Source: Entamoeba invadens IP1
Taxonomy: Eukaryota; Evosea; Mastigamoebida; Endamoebidae
Assembly (NCBI RefSeq): GCF_000330505.1
Contig: NW_004191777.1
Coordinates: forward strand, 752,352 to 816,351
DNA: 64,000 nt
Reading direction: 5' to 3'
Shown here: in pieces, positions 33,429-42,888 of the stretch
Layout: the number at the start of each line of letters is the position of its first letter
How positions within the stretch are numbered: the stretch's first letter is position 1
Translations under genes and position numbers: made by a program
The notes under the pieces: generated by a model
What the model saw: the letters and a program-made list of their open reading frames with translations, nothing else
Told to the model about the DNA's origin: nothing
The model's database searches: none

Positions 33429-34126
33429 GGTACCCACTGTCTCTTTGTCTCTTTTAATTAATATTTACTATAAAAGTACTATTCGAAGTACATCACAAGT
33501 GTTTTTCGTGTTTTCATGGAATGAAGAAGGAAAACGGTCAGTAAAAAAGTTCAGTTAAAAAACAATTGTAGCTAGTATATTAAAACTATTATATACTATT
33601 AATTTATGGTTGAGACAGTGCGAAAACTAATAATTAAGATTTATGAAAAAAAAAGTACAAGAACTTGTTATTGAATAAGAATCACAACACTATGTTGTCT
33701 CAACAGTTCCCAAAAATTTAATAAGAATCAATTTTACTATACTTAATAATTAATAATTACGTTAAAAGAATTATATGATTATTATTGTTCTCTTTTTGAA
33801 TTTAAATGTGTGTTGTTAGTTTCGTTGTATTTATTAGTTAAATCTAGCATTGTTTCTAATAACAATAAATCATTCAATCCGATTTTGAAGTTAAAAATCA
33901 AAGTGTTAAATATAGATAAGAAATCAATACTAAATAGTGAATTTATTTATGAAACTACTTGAACTAGTTTAAAAATATTAAATTATAGTATTACTTTTGT
34001 ATTAATATTTTAAATTAAATTTAAATTAATCAAGTCGTATTTTTTTTTAAATTCTTATCATACATTCATATTCTATAAATACAAAAAAAGATATTATTAT
34101 TTAACGTTTCGAATAAGTTCACCATT
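33429..34126. other. AT-rich intergenic region
   Basis: About 700 nt upstream of the C2 gene and downstream of the primase gene. Very AT-rich. No gene, RNA or notable repeat is seen. Confidence 0.55.
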
Positions 34127-35443
34127 TTAATTGTGTTGTTCGAGTATAGTTTGTGTGAATTGATTCGGTGCAATGATCTTCACGTGGTCACCAGTTGCCC
34201 ACTCACAAAGCCTTCCACAAATTTTTTGCCTTTGTCCATTCACAGCCAATGTATAAATCTCATCGAGTAACGATTCAACATCAAATTCCTTTACTTTCTT
34301 CCATTCATTCAAGTAAGCTCTGAGTTCTACTTTCAGTTGCCACCCACTATGCTTTTCTAAGTCAAATGGGCATCCGTGATAATGGTTCATTTGTGATTGG
34401 ACCTGCATAGTTTGACAACACGACCACGCTGGCTCGATTATTTTCATCCCTTTTGTCCCATAACAATATCTGAAATAATATTCGATAGCTGACTCTTTCT
34501 TGATCTTTTCAACCATTGCCGGGTGGCTATATAAAAACCTGATCCAACACGACAATGGTAGCCCTGTATGATAAAAGAAGACTCCCATTTGGTGTCTTGC
34601 GTCAAACATAATATTGTCTTGTATTTTCATGTGTCGGATAATTTTGTAAATACACGGTGGAAGCACTTGAAGGTTGTTCTCCAATACCATCTCGTCAAAC
34701 GTTCCCATCACTTGATTTGTGTTATATGGATTGACATCAGTAACTTTTGGTAAGAACGCTTCAATTTGTTTTACAAGTGGTTCAAGTATTTTTGGCATAG
34801 AAGCTTCTTGGTCTCGTTGAAGATTCAAATAGAACGCCGCATTACATGCAAACTGAATGTAATCATCTTTGAAATACAACAACCCGTCATACAATTTGAC
34901 GCCTTCAAGTCTCATCAAGGGGAGACATACTGCAAATGGTATTGTGTTATACACTACATTCTTATAAACACCTTTTGATAATCCAATTTGACTCAGAAAT
35001 GTAATTGGCCAATTCGTCGTTTTCAAACGTTCAACTTTCTTTGCAAACAAAAGGGTTTCCAATGCGACAAAAAGGAGGTGTGCATTTGGGAACTTCATAT
35101 TAATATCATCAGACGTCATTATTATACGAAAGAATGCGAATGATATAAACTCCAAGTCTCTTTCTTTTTCATCAAAAATATCACCAAATTGGGTATTTGG
35201 ATGTTCTAATTCTGTTGGATAAAAAAGGTTCAATTTCTCTGTAATAAATGTTTTGTTTTGCATAATTTGGAGATAAAATCCAAATCGTCTTTCAATAGAC
35301 CCATATATCAAACTCAAAGAACCTGGTTGTAAACAAATCTTATTCAGACATCTAGACATTTCGGTTATAGTATTTGGAAAGCACAGTCCATCTTCCATTT
35401 CTTTTTTGCATTCAAACCCGTTGTTCCATCTTTCAATTTCCAT
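34127..35443 (-). CDS. PRI2: DNA primase large subunit
   Basis: A 438-residue protein. The C-terminal half has the iron-sulfur domain of the primase large subunit. The Cys-bearing motifs are LPPCIYKII, AWSCCQTM, HGCPFDLEK and a final GRLCEWA; HQMGVFFYHTGLPLSCWIRF is the conserved helix between the first two. The N-terminal half is helical (LEFISFAFFRIIMTSDD), as expected. With the small subunit and DNA polymerase alpha it makes RNA-DNA primers; the cluster is needed for initiation. All four likely Cys ligands are present. Start is the first ATG; no intron needed. The length is slightly shorter than the human 509 residues. Confidence 0.9.
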   Translation of the reverse strand: MEIERWNNGFECKKEMEDGLCFPNTITEMSRCLNKICLQPGSLSLIYGSIERRFGFYLQIMQNKTFITEKLNLFYPTELEHPNTQFGDIFDEKERDLEFISFAFFRIIMTSDDINMKFPNAHLLFVALETLLFAKKVERLKTTNWPITFLSQIGLSKGVYKNVVYNTIPFAVCLPLMRLEGVKLYDGLLYFKDDYIQFACNAAFYLNLQRDQEASMPKILEPLVKQIEAFLPKVTDVNPYNTNQVMGTFDEMVLENNLQVLPPCIYKIIRHMKIQDNIMFDARHQMGVFFYHTGLPLSCWIRFLYSHPAMVEKIKKESAIEYYFRYCYGTKGMKIIEPAWSCCQTMQVQSQMNHYHGCPFDLEKHSGWQLKVELRAYLNEWKKVKEFDVESLLDEIYTLAVNGQRQKICGRLCEWATGDHVKIIAPNQFTQTILEQHN

Positions 35444-35826
35444 CTTTTTAGTTTTCTTGTTCTTTTTAAATACAAGCTAGTTTTTTGATAGATTTTGTTT
35501 GTTACTGCTATTTTTAAAAAAAATATATTTAATAAACAGAGACATTTTAATTAATATAAATTCCTCATAATTAAGTTTCTATAAATAAATAGAATTATTA
35601 CCTTATTATCAATAAATAAGTCACTTTAAAAATATTTAACGTATTGTATTTAATTAGCGATTATATTAATTAATAAAAGGCATAAAAAATACCTCGTTAA
35701 TTTTTATAAAAATGTCTAATTAACTACTCATAGTCCAATATATTATAATTCGTTAATTTATTATAAAATAGAAAATAATTGATATGTTCAATTAAAGCGT
35801 AAATAGTTTGACAAAAATCAATAAAT
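35444..35826. other. AT-rich intergenic region
   Basis: About 380 nt between the primase start and the POP1 end. No gene or repeat is supported; the DNA is A/T-rich with stop codons in all frames. Confidence 0.55.
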
Positions 35827-37842
35827 TCAAGGCAATAACGTAAGGACTCCAAGTCTCAAATTCTCAGAAAAAACGTTTCTAAATGTGACCAACACACTTC
35901 CGTTTTCAAGAATCAGTTTTTTGTTCTCATTTACCCTCTTCACCAACTCCTCCATATAGACAAACCCAATTCCATAGCCACATCCTCTTCCAAGGGAGTA
36001 TCCACCTCTAATGACTCTTCCAACACCTTTGTGATATTGTGGCTTACGCTTGACAACTATTTCCGTTTCAAACTCCTTCAATTCCTCGTCAGAAGGTAAG
36101 TCTATAACACAATACTTTTCTGGTCTTCCGTGAATTCCACTGATTTCAAATTTGCAGATCTTTTGAGTGGGATCAAATCCATCAAAGATCTTCTGTTCTT
36201 CTTTCAAAAACATTGCTCGTCGGATCTCAGTCAGACCATCCCACTTCAAATCCATCGCACTTTCACCATCTAATTTAAACTTCTCTGTCATAAATTTCTT
36301 CCCATTCGGGCGCTTCTTCTGAATTTCTTCAAACTTGATAGAGTCGGCTTTGGCTGATTCTTGTCCATATTTGGTCCACACAAAGTCGTCGGGGAAGACT
36401 AAATTGCCCGCTTCGTACGTCAAGTAACTTTGCTCTTCGATTTCGATGGAGTACCCGCCGTGCCATACCAGTCTTCTCCATATTGGCAACATGAGTGGAT
36501 ATGGGACTACCAAATAACATCCCGAACCAAATTTACTCCCATCTGTACAATTCACTTTATTCCCAAGTAAAAGAAGAGGAAAGTCGTCTTTAAGTGTTGC
36601 GGGTTTGAAGTCTTTAAACTCTTTGAAACCAGTGATGTCGCTTTGTGTAATAAGTTTCTCGATTGTGTCGTTCACTTCTTCGGGAGTTTCGAGGGAAAAG
36701 AGCTCTTTGTGTGTTTTCAGTTGTTGAAAGGTCGTTTTGTCCTGTCGAGAAGTGTTTTTCGATTGAAGAGGAAATGAATAGAGTGAGAGGGGATTGAAAG
36801 TGTCTTTCATTTTACCAGTTAAAACAATAACACTCTTTTCTGGGATGTTTTCAGAAGGTAAAAGGGACAGTCTATCGATCAAATTCTTGTTTTTCACAAG
36901 TTCAAGTGAACGATTCAATAACTTGACACTCTCCTTCCCAACAACTTTAACTAACCCAAGACGTTTAATTTCATATTGAATTCCATTATTTTTAAGTGTT
37001 AATTCGATGTCATCCTTTACTATTGGATGTGCAATGATGAGAATATGTGAAGTCCCAAGTATCAGTTTCAATGGACCAAATTCATTGGAAACACCAACCC
37101 ACACACGACTCTCGTACTTCTGAAAAACATTCTTCTCTGTCTCCGTCTTCATAAAAATGGCTTCTAATTTGGCTTTGCATTCTTCTGAAGTTGTAAAAAC
37201 AAAGGAAATAAAGAAGCTCTCATCGCTGATCATCGCACGACTCTCGCGCGCAAATACTATTCTCTTGCACTTCTCATTCCTTCGAAGAGCAACACGTACT
37301 CCACATATTTTGGTCATCACAGACCGCTTCGCGTGCCACACGTGCGTCATCAAGAACTCGCTTTTTCCCCATGAAAACGTCTTAAAGTTGCGTCTCAAAG
37401 ATCTTCTTGTTCTTCGTTGTTTCTTCTGCATTTGTTGTGCCGCAGTCTTATCTCCTTTGAGAACTTCATTTCTAGCTCTTTCAGCAATTGCGGCCTTTAT
37501 AAGTCGATGTGGGAGGACGTAAGAATTGTGTGAAGCTTGTCGTCGTCTTAAATGTCTTGGGACTGACTGTGGCACTGTTTTGTTGCCGGTGAATCTTTTG
37601 ATCTCTTCTTCAAATTTTTTCGTTTCAACCCCTCTTGCTAACACAAAACTCCCGACATCAATAGTCCTCAACGGTTCCGATTTTGGTTGGTTTTCTGTCA
37701 TTTCAGCCAGCGATTTGGGCTTGTTGAGCAATAATTTCTTTTTGACTGGGGGTGTGTGTGCTTGTGGTTTGTAAGGTTTGCTATTTCTGTTCGAAACCCG
37801 CGTTTTATAACGAGGTGGCGACTTTGACTTGTCATTATCCAT
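35827..37842 (-). CDS. POP1: Ribonuclease P/MRP protein subunit POP1
   Basis: A 671-residue protein. The N-terminal POP1 domain is clear: SVPRHLRRRQASHNSYVLPHR, KRRTRRSLRRNF and LMTHVWHAKRSVM. The POPLD domain lies in the C-terminal half: GSGCYLVVPYPLMLPIWRRL, VWHGGYSIEIEEQ and EAGNLVFPDDF. POP1 is the largest protein subunit of RNase P and RNase MRP, which process tRNA 5' ends and rRNA. The sequence near the C-terminus (VGRVIRGGYSLGRGCGYGIG) is also conserved. Start at the first ATG; no introns. The first 100 residues are basic and low-complexity. Confidence 0.93.
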   Translation of the reverse strand: MDNDKSKSPPRYKTRVSNRNSKPYKPQAHTPPVKKKLLLNKPKSLAEMTENQPKSEPLRTIDVGSFVLARGVETKKFEEEIKRFTGNKTVPQSVPRHLRRRQASHNSYVLPHRLIKAAIAERARNEVLKGDKTAAQQMQKKQRRTRRSLRRNFKTFSWGKSEFLMTHVWHAKRSVMTKICGVRVALRRNEKCKRIVFARESRAMISDESFFISFVFTTSEECKAKLEAIFMKTETEKNVFQKYESRVWVGVSNEFGPLKLILGTSHILIIAHPIVKDDIELTLKNNGIQYEIKRLGLVKVVGKESVKLLNRSLELVKNKNLIDRLSLLPSENIPEKSVIVLTGKMKDTFNPLSLYSFPLQSKNTSRQDKTTFQQLKTHKELFSLETPEEVNDTIEKLITQSDITGFKEFKDFKPATLKDDFPLLLLGNKVNCTDGSKFGSGCYLVVPYPLMLPIWRRLVWHGGYSIEIEEQSYLTYEAGNLVFPDDFVWTKYGQESAKADSIKFEEIQKKRPNGKKFMTEKFKLDGESAMDLKWDGLTEIRRAMFLKEEQKIFDGFDPTQKICKFEISGIHGRPEKYCVIDLPSDEELKEFETEIVVKRKPQYHKGVGRVIRGGYSLGRGCGYGIGFVYMEELVKRVNENKKLILENGSVLVTFRNVFSENLRLGVLTLLP

Positions 37843-38142
37843 CCCACTATCCTTTGATTTTGTAAATTAGTTTTTAATTATTTTGGAAAAAAAAATCAAG
37901 CATAAAAACTCCTCATTGAGGACTTTGTTGACTAAAATATTTATGTTTCGTGAGACATTTTTTCGAAAAATGTGAATATCAAAAAAACCCTATTTTTTGA
38001 CTCAAGTTTAATGGAAGTTCAATCATCATTGTAGCACTGAAAAACATATTCAATAATTATTTATATTTAAATTATAATATGTTAATTAAAATTTTATTTA
38101 AAATAAAAGAACTTTAAATACGAAGAGCCATAACAATTAAAC
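37843..38142. other. Intergenic region between divergent genes
   Basis: About 300 nt between POP1 (minus) and the secreted Lys-rich gene (plus). AT-rich; it should contain both promoters. On the plus side, GAACTTTAAATAC-like sequence (GAACTTTAAATA) begins near 38109, close to the next ATG. Confidence 0.5.
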
Positions 38143-38931
38143 ATGTTGAGCGTGTTGTGCTTCACTGTAACACTTGTTTTGGCAGGAGAATGCCAAAATG
38201 GATCTATGTGCAATACAACCGAATTAAATAAGAACGTGTCTGATTTAAGAAAAGGAATTGAAGTGAGAAAAGCGCCTAAACGAGTAAAACACCACAAAGC
38301 ACAAACAGACAATACAACACGTCTTGAAAATAACACGTCAAAACGGAGCGAAAAGCGTGTAAAACATACACATAAAAAAGTGGAGAACTTAACAAATGTG
38401 AAACAAATTAACTCAACAAAAGACAATGTTACAAATGTGACAAAAACCGAACAAACGAACAAAACAAACGCAACAACAGACACCAACGTTACAATTCTGA
38501 AAAAACCTCAGCAAACAAAAAAGAGTAAAGTGATCGACAAGAAAAAAGCGGAAGTGAAAAACAAGAAGCAAAAACTCCGTGCGCGGAAATTAGCAAAGAA
38601 TGAACGAATGAAAAACAACATCGTCCAAATCGAGCAAATTAAAACCAAGAAACAACTTGAGCGAGAGAAACTTCTTGAGTATAAAAAACATAAAAAAATG
38701 TTAACAAAGCGAGACAAAGAACGTCTCGAGCGTTTGAAGACTGAAAAAAAGAAAGCTCGACAACAAGTCAAAGAGGAGAAAGCTAAGATGAAGCAATTGA
38801 AGAAAGTTGAGAAGGAGACCGCCAATAAAGAGAAAGCTTTATGGCTGAAGCAGTTGATTAAAGTTCAGCGCCGTCATCGTAAAGAGCTCAAGCATGAAGA
38901 AGAGATGAAAAATGTCATAATTGATATGTAA
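38143..38931 (+). CDS. Secreted Lys-rich protein with a dense N-glycosylation region
   Basis: A 262-residue protein with a short signal peptide (MLSVLCFTVTLVLAG). Residues about 18-117 hold 13 N-x-S/T sequons with many Thr and Asn. The remainder (about 125-260) is extremely basic, rich in Lys, Arg and Glu, and looks like a long charged helix or coiled coil (KKHKKMLTKRDKERLERLK). There is no membrane helix after the signal and no Cys framework. I recognise no family. The design, a heavily glycosylated N-terminal part and a basic rod, suggests an extracellular or cyst-wall binding protein, which is inference only. A GAAC-type element lies upstream. Confidence 0.7.
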   Translation: MLSVLCFTVTLVLAGECQNGSMCNTTELNKNVSDLRKGIEVRKAPKRVKHHKAQTDNTTRLENNTSKRSEKRVKHTHKKVENLTNVKQINSTKDNVTNVTKTEQTNKTNATTDTNVTILKKPQQTKKSKVIDKKKAEVKNKKQKLRARKLAKNERMKNNIVQIEQIKTKKQLEREKLLEYKKHKKMLTKRDKERLERLKTEKKKARQQVKEEKAKMKQLKKVEKETANKEKALWLKQLIKVQRRHRKELKHEEEMKNVIIDM

Positions 38932-38988
38932 TAACATTTTAGATACTATTTTTTAAAATTTGTTTTCTTTTTCCATCTAGAAAATGCA

Positions 38989-39702
38989 ATGGATTTCGAG
39001 AAAATTGTGAAACAGTCGCCGTATTTACTCATTTTGACAATCGCAATTTTTGGGGTCTTTTCCTATCTTCCAGTTTTGAACAAAGTGGCGTATCAAAAGT
39101 ACTCTGTGATATTGAGTACCGTCACTTTTGCGAGTATATCGTGTTACTTTGGCATTGCGTGTGTTGCAATCGCAAGTTCGGTCTTCTGTTATCTCATACA
39201 CTCAAAGTTTCTCCCGCACTTTGTCGCAGTGGTTGACAACGTCGTGCTACCCGTGCGGATATCAACGATCTCGTTATACCTTGTGACAGGATTTCTTATT
39301 TTAGAGATCTGCATTCCAGTGCTTGTTGCTCACGAGGTTTTCCACCTCTTATCAATCCTCTCTTTCTGCACACACGTGATTTCGTATTTTTATCTCATCA
39401 AAATCTGTCCTTTCACTTTGTCATTTCTCCAATCTCCTCTCCAAGTTCTCAAAATTGTGTTTGTCGGAATGACACTTGTCTCAGTGTTTTGCCACGTCGC
39501 CATCTCGTTGACAAGCCAAATGATGGACATTGCAGCGATCGTTCTGTGCTTACTCACAGCACTCTTGTACTATTTTGATATCACAAAATTTGTATTTTCG
39601 TATTACAGTGATGTAGGAGCTCAGAACACCATTGAGACTCTGACCGACCTTGACCCATTGTCAATCAGAGAATTGGATAAAACGAATGAGGTGGTGATTT
39701 GA
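38989..39702 (+). CDS. Multi-pass membrane protein of unknown family
   Basis: A 237-residue protein with about six transmembrane helices (first at YLLILTIAIFGVFSYLPVLN, last at IAAIVLCLLTALLYYFDITK). The C-terminal 35 residues are soluble and acidic. The number and spacing of helices resemble the Frag1/DRAM/Sfk1 group, but I see no diagnostic motif, so this is only a suggestion. It starts 57 nt after the stop of the preceding secreted gene on the same strand. No introns are needed. Confidence 0.65.
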   Translation: MDFEKIVKQSPYLLILTIAIFGVFSYLPVLNKVAYQKYSVILSTVTFASISCYFGIACVAIASSVFCYLIHSKFLPHFVAVVDNVVLPVRISTISLYLVTGFLILEICIPVLVAHEVFHLLSILSFCTHVISYFYLIKICPFTLSFLQSPLQVLKIVFVGMTLVSVFCHVAISLTSQMMDIAAIVLCLLTALLYYFDITKFVFSYYSDVGAQNTIETLTDLDPLSIRELDKTNEVVI

Positions 39703-39839
39703 TTATTTTTTCTTTGTTATTAGTTTAGTTTATATATAATTTTGTGATAATATTTTATTGTTTAATTGATTAGTTTCTTAAAATAATTTGATTTTAGTAA
39801 ATTGGTAAAACACTCATAACACAATTAAAAAAAGTAAAA

Positions 39840-40005
39840 TTATGCAGTTTTTGGCTTTTCGTTTTGTGGAATCATGTGGTATACAACTATGATAATTAAT
39901 GCAACCACCGTCAATAAACGAAGCATATTTGTGAGTTGGTCTTCTGTAATTTCCACTATTTGTCAAACGTTTACAGTTTCGTTTTGGGGTTTAGACGAAC
40001 AAACT
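39840..40005 (-). CDS. OST4: Oligosaccharyltransferase subunit OST4 (38-residue microprotein)
   Basis: A 38-residue protein. The first base of the ATG is at 40005; a 49-nt intron (40004-39956, GTTTGT...TAG) splits the start codon as A|TG, and exon 2 (39955-39840) holds the rest. The protein starts MEITEDQLTNMLRLLTVVAL, continues into IIIVVYH and ends in a polar tail (NEKPKTA). It matches the layout of yeast and human OST4: I-T-x-x-Q-L near the N-terminus, a single helix, then Y-H and a Lys/Asn tail, at the same length (36-37). OST4 stabilises the STT3 catalytic subunit of oligosaccharyltransferase in the ER. Without the splice the frame has no upstream ATG; the next ATG would drop the conserved N-terminus. 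Confidence in the family is good; the splice model is inferred. Confidence 0.75.
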
Positions 40006-40017
40006 GTTTCGAAGAAT

Positions 40018-40041
40018 GAACTCAAATTAATAATTGAGTTC
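40018..40041. promoter_or_regulatory. OST4: Inverted GAACTC element before OST4
   Basis: GAACTCAA (40018-40025) and TTGAGTTC (40034-40041) form an 8-bp inverted repeat with an 8-nt AT spacer, so a GAAC core element is present on both strands 13 nt or more upstream of the OST4 start. This fits the short-leader promoters of Entamoeba. Confidence 0.45.
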
Positions 40042-40369
40042 TTTCTTTTTTTATTCTAATAAATTATTATATTTATTTTTTAGTAATTATTTACTATATT
40101 CATAGTAATATTTGTATATAATACAATTATATAAAAATAATAATAAAATATAATACTATTTTAAATGATTAAAACAAGTGTTTTACAAGTTTTACAATTT
40201 AACTATTTATAAATAACAAATTATTATGATTACAATAACCATTTTAATGGTTATAAAAAGCTATAAAAATTTTAATTTTAAAACTAAAATAAACTATTAT
40301 TAAAGCCATAATTTTAAATACTTGGCTTTAAAAAACATAAAAAAAAACAATTTGTTACAAAAACACAAA
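40042..40369. other. AT-rich intergenic region
   Basis: About 330 nt of almost pure A/T between OST4 and the coiled-coil gene. Nothing else is seen. Confidence 0.6.
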
Positions 40370-41302
40370 TTATTGATTAACGAGCTCTATTTCCGATTTA
40401 GCAAGCATCGCCCCTGTACTGGAAAATGTTGCGAACAGGTAGTTACCGAGAGGTAGCCACAATTGTGTCGTTTCCTCCGCGAAGCAATAGAACAAAGGGA
40501 TAGAAACTTGGAATTGGTGTGAGTTGTATACCGCGACTAGAACAGGGAGTGGGTGTCTCAAAATTAACGAGCACAAAAATCCATTTTCTTGTTGAGTTTT
40601 AGTGAGATTGATTTGGGGCAGAGTGCGTGGGATCATAGAGAAAGTGTTATTTGTGTTGAATGGCAGATTTGCCCAAGTGGTAAAAGCTGATGCCATTTTT
40701 TTATAATTTTGGATCAAAGAAGTATTTTGTGGTACTTTTTGGTCGACGAAAATTTCTGTGGTGTTTATATTTTTTGCTGTTTTGTTAAGAAAAAGGGAGT
40801 AATTTTTTGATACCAAAGTCAACGTTCTTTTCATCATTTCAATCTCATCCGTTTGTTCCAAAGATTCGTTTTGTTTTTTCTGATATGCTTGAAGAGTATT
40901 AACTTGAAGAGTTAATGCTTTGTTTTTCTCTTCGAGTTCTTCTATTTCTTCTATTGCGTTATTATAATCATTAGTTGTTTCTTCTAATTCTTTTTGAAGG
41001 CGAAGAAAGTCACCAGAACTAAATTGCTGTTCTTTCATCTTATTCTTCAATTCCTCATTCTCGTCCAATAACATTTTGTTTTGTTTTAATAAACTAATAG
41101 TCGAACTATTCCCACTGGAAGCCCCCTCCCCTTTTTGTTTTTCTAACACATCAACGACACGCATTAACCCTTCCACTTGGTTACGTAAACTTTCAACTAC
41201 TTCTCCTTCACTAAAAGCTTTATTCGCTTGGGAGATCTTTTCGTATTGGTCTTTCATTTGTTCAACAAGTCGGAGGCAGTCATTATTTGTGTGCTTCGAC
41301 AT
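40370..41302 (-). CDS. Coiled-coil protein with a C-terminal globular domain
   Basis: A 310-residue protein. Residues about 5-160 form a long coiled coil (LRNQVEGLMRVVDVLEKQKG, LKNKMKEQQ, IEELEEKNKALTLQVNTLQA). The C-terminal 150 residues look globular and beta-rich (LCSLILRHPLPVLVAVYNSH, LWLPLGNYLFATFS). The family is not recognised; a kinetochore- or vesicle-tether-like architecture is possible. The start at 41302 is chosen over an ATG at 41350 because a promoter-like GTATTTA plus GAACT lies between them. Confidence 0.7.
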   Translation of the reverse strand: MSKHTNNDCLRLVEQMKDQYEKISQANKAFSEGEVVESLRNQVEGLMRVVDVLEKQKGEGASSGNSSTISLLKQNKMLLDENEELKNKMKEQQFSSGDFLRLQKELEETTNDYNNAIEEIEELEEKNKALTLQVNTLQAYQKKQNESLEQTDEIEMMKRTLTLVSKNYSLFLNKTAKNINTTEIFVDQKVPQNTSLIQNYKKMASAFTTWANLPFNTNNTFSMIPRTLPQINLTKTQQENGFLCSLILRHPLPVLVAVYNSHQFQVSIPLFYCFAEETTQLWLPLGNYLFATFSSTGAMLAKSEIELVNQ

Positions 41303-41317
41303 TGTTTTTATTCTTTT

Positions 41318-41336
41318 CCAAGTTCGTCGTAAATAC
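41318..41336 (-). promoter_or_regulatory. Core promoter of the coiled-coil gene
   Basis: On the minus strand, GTATTTACGACGAACTTGG carries the TATA-like GTATTTA and a GAACT, about 16-34 nt before the ATG at 41302. This decides the start codon. Confidence 0.5.
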
Positions 41337-41546
41337 AATTCTAGTTTCATTTATAATTCTTTTATTACAACAATATAGTACCATCTGTATAGTGCCAGAA
41401 TTGGTAAATAGTTCACCATATTACCTTTTTTCAAATAAAAAAGATTGGAATACCATAAAAAATGAACTGTTTTCAAAAATTGGTGTATTAACAAAGAACA
41501 AGGGTTTTTAATAAAAAAGGAAGTCAAACTTGAAATTTTTGAAGTG

Positions 41547-41894
41547 ATGAATATATTAGACCGTGACTACGAGTGGACAAAGGTTTGTCCTTAAATCACT
41601 CATGGACAATCTAACATATAGAAAACTGTATGCAAAGCAATTTTTAGTACTAAAACAATACTATCTCTCATTATAGGTATTACTATAGGAGTTATAGGAG
41701 TTCAAGGATGGTTAGGCTTTGCCATCTTCTTTGGGACAACCGGTCTTATAAGTGTGTTATTTGTTTTGTACTATCATTTGGACGAATTGGAGCGAGAAGT
41801 CACTTATGGAGATGCTTTCAATGAAGGACTTGGAGCTGCTCTCTCGGCATTCTTACTGATGTGGATCGTCACATTCACTTTCGTTCATTCATAA
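41547..41894 (+). CDS. EMC6: ER membrane protein complex subunit 6 (EMC6)
   Basis: Exon 1 (41547-41582) and exon 2 (41622-41894), with a 39-nt intron (GTTTGT...TAG, phase 0), give 102 residues. A short polar N-terminus (MNILDRDYEWTKKTVCKAIF) leads into three hydrophobic helices: LIIGITIGVIGVQGWLGFAI, FFGTTGLISVLFVLYYHL, and the last ALSAFLLMWIVTFTFVHS. The G-x-x-G-V-x-G-x-x-G pattern of helix 1 and the final F-L-M-W-x-x-x-x-F-V-H closely match EMC6, whose C-terminus is LFWTFLYGMVHVY in humans. EMC inserts tail-anchored and multi-pass proteins in the ER membrane. The gene is too short and split to be seen as a simple frame. Length is close to the human 110 residues. Confidence 0.85.
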
Positions 41895-42061
41895 TCGACT
41901 GATTCTTATAATCAACATATTTATAGTATATTTTACTATTGTTATAGAATATGTCTACGTCTTACTTTTTCTTTGTAATTCCCGAAGAATTGAGTCGAAG
42001 TCATTGGATTTTTTTCTTTGTTTTGTGATGGTCTCAAAAAACAAAGAAACTAAAAAAACCA

Positions 42062-42888
42062 ATGCTGTTTTGCCTTGCCGAGATATTCATTGCGTGTGGG
42101 ATACCCGTCTCGTTCATTATTTATTTTGCCTTTCGGAACAGCGTGATGATGGTGACTGCGATTGCGGGGTTTGTCGTTTCATCACATTTTTGTTTTAAGA
42201 CAAATAACACACGACGACGTGTTGCAATATTAATTGTTATTAATGTTTTAAGAGAATTAAAACAATTGTTTATTGTATTTGATACCACAACACCGTGTAT
42301 TTTAAAACAATAAATGTAATAGAAGAAATAGTAACCGGAAGCTCTATAACATGGCTCATAGCAATGAGCATTATCTCATTGTCTTGGATCTTTCTCCCCT
42401 TTGAAGAGAAATATTTTGTCGTCGAGTTATTTGTCTTCATGTTCAGCGAAATCATTCGATTCATCACGTTGGCTGTGATGATGTTATTTGTGAAAAAGTT
42501 TGGGGAAATCAAGATGTTAGGGTTAGGCCTTGGTGTGGGGTCTGCTTTGTGTCAAGTGTTGGTTCATAATGTACCATTTCTGACATTGGCAACTACACCA
42601 GCGGAATTGTATCTACTTGGAACAACTATTGGTAACTTCAATGTTGTCGCATTCAGTGGAATGTTTTACTCAATTTATATCATCACCTCATATATGTCGT
42701 TGGCCATTTTACTCATGAAAAAAACAAAGAAAATGATTTTTTGCATCTTCTTTGTTGGACTCCATGCACTTTTTATGGTGTCTTCTTTGTGCACTACTTA
42801 TGTCTCTCCATGGCTTGGATTAACTGCTATGTGCATCGTCGACACTATCACCGTTGCCTTGACTCTATTTACACTCAAAGGAGTCTAA
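42062..42888 (+). CDS. APH1: APH-1-like gamma-secretase subunit
   Basis: Exon 1 (42062-42168) and exon 2 (about 42342-42888) give 217 residues with seven membrane helices. The intron starts GTTTGT at 42169; only an AAG ending at 42341 gives a matching phase, so the 3' site is provisional. After joining, MVTAIAG continues into SITWLIAMSIISLSWIFL, aligning with APH-1 helix 2. Other APH-1 features: FMFSEIIRF in helix 3 (compare QEVFRF), GLGLGVGSA in helix 4 (GxxxG), and FVGLHALFMVSSL then SPWLGL in helix 6/7 (compare GSHLL... NPWY). The His in helix 6 is kept; the helix 5 His is not seen. APH-1 scaffolds presenilin, nicastrin and PEN-2. Confidence is moderate. Confidence 0.62.

Noticed and set aside
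39874..40059. Plus-strand 61-codon frame
   Set aside because: It is opposite to the OST4 gene, which explains the less AT-rich composition, and has no motif.
42169..42313. Continuation of the first APH-1 exon into its open frame
   Set aside because: It ends at a stop without a further helix 2, while splicing from GTTTGT restores the APH-1 helix order.
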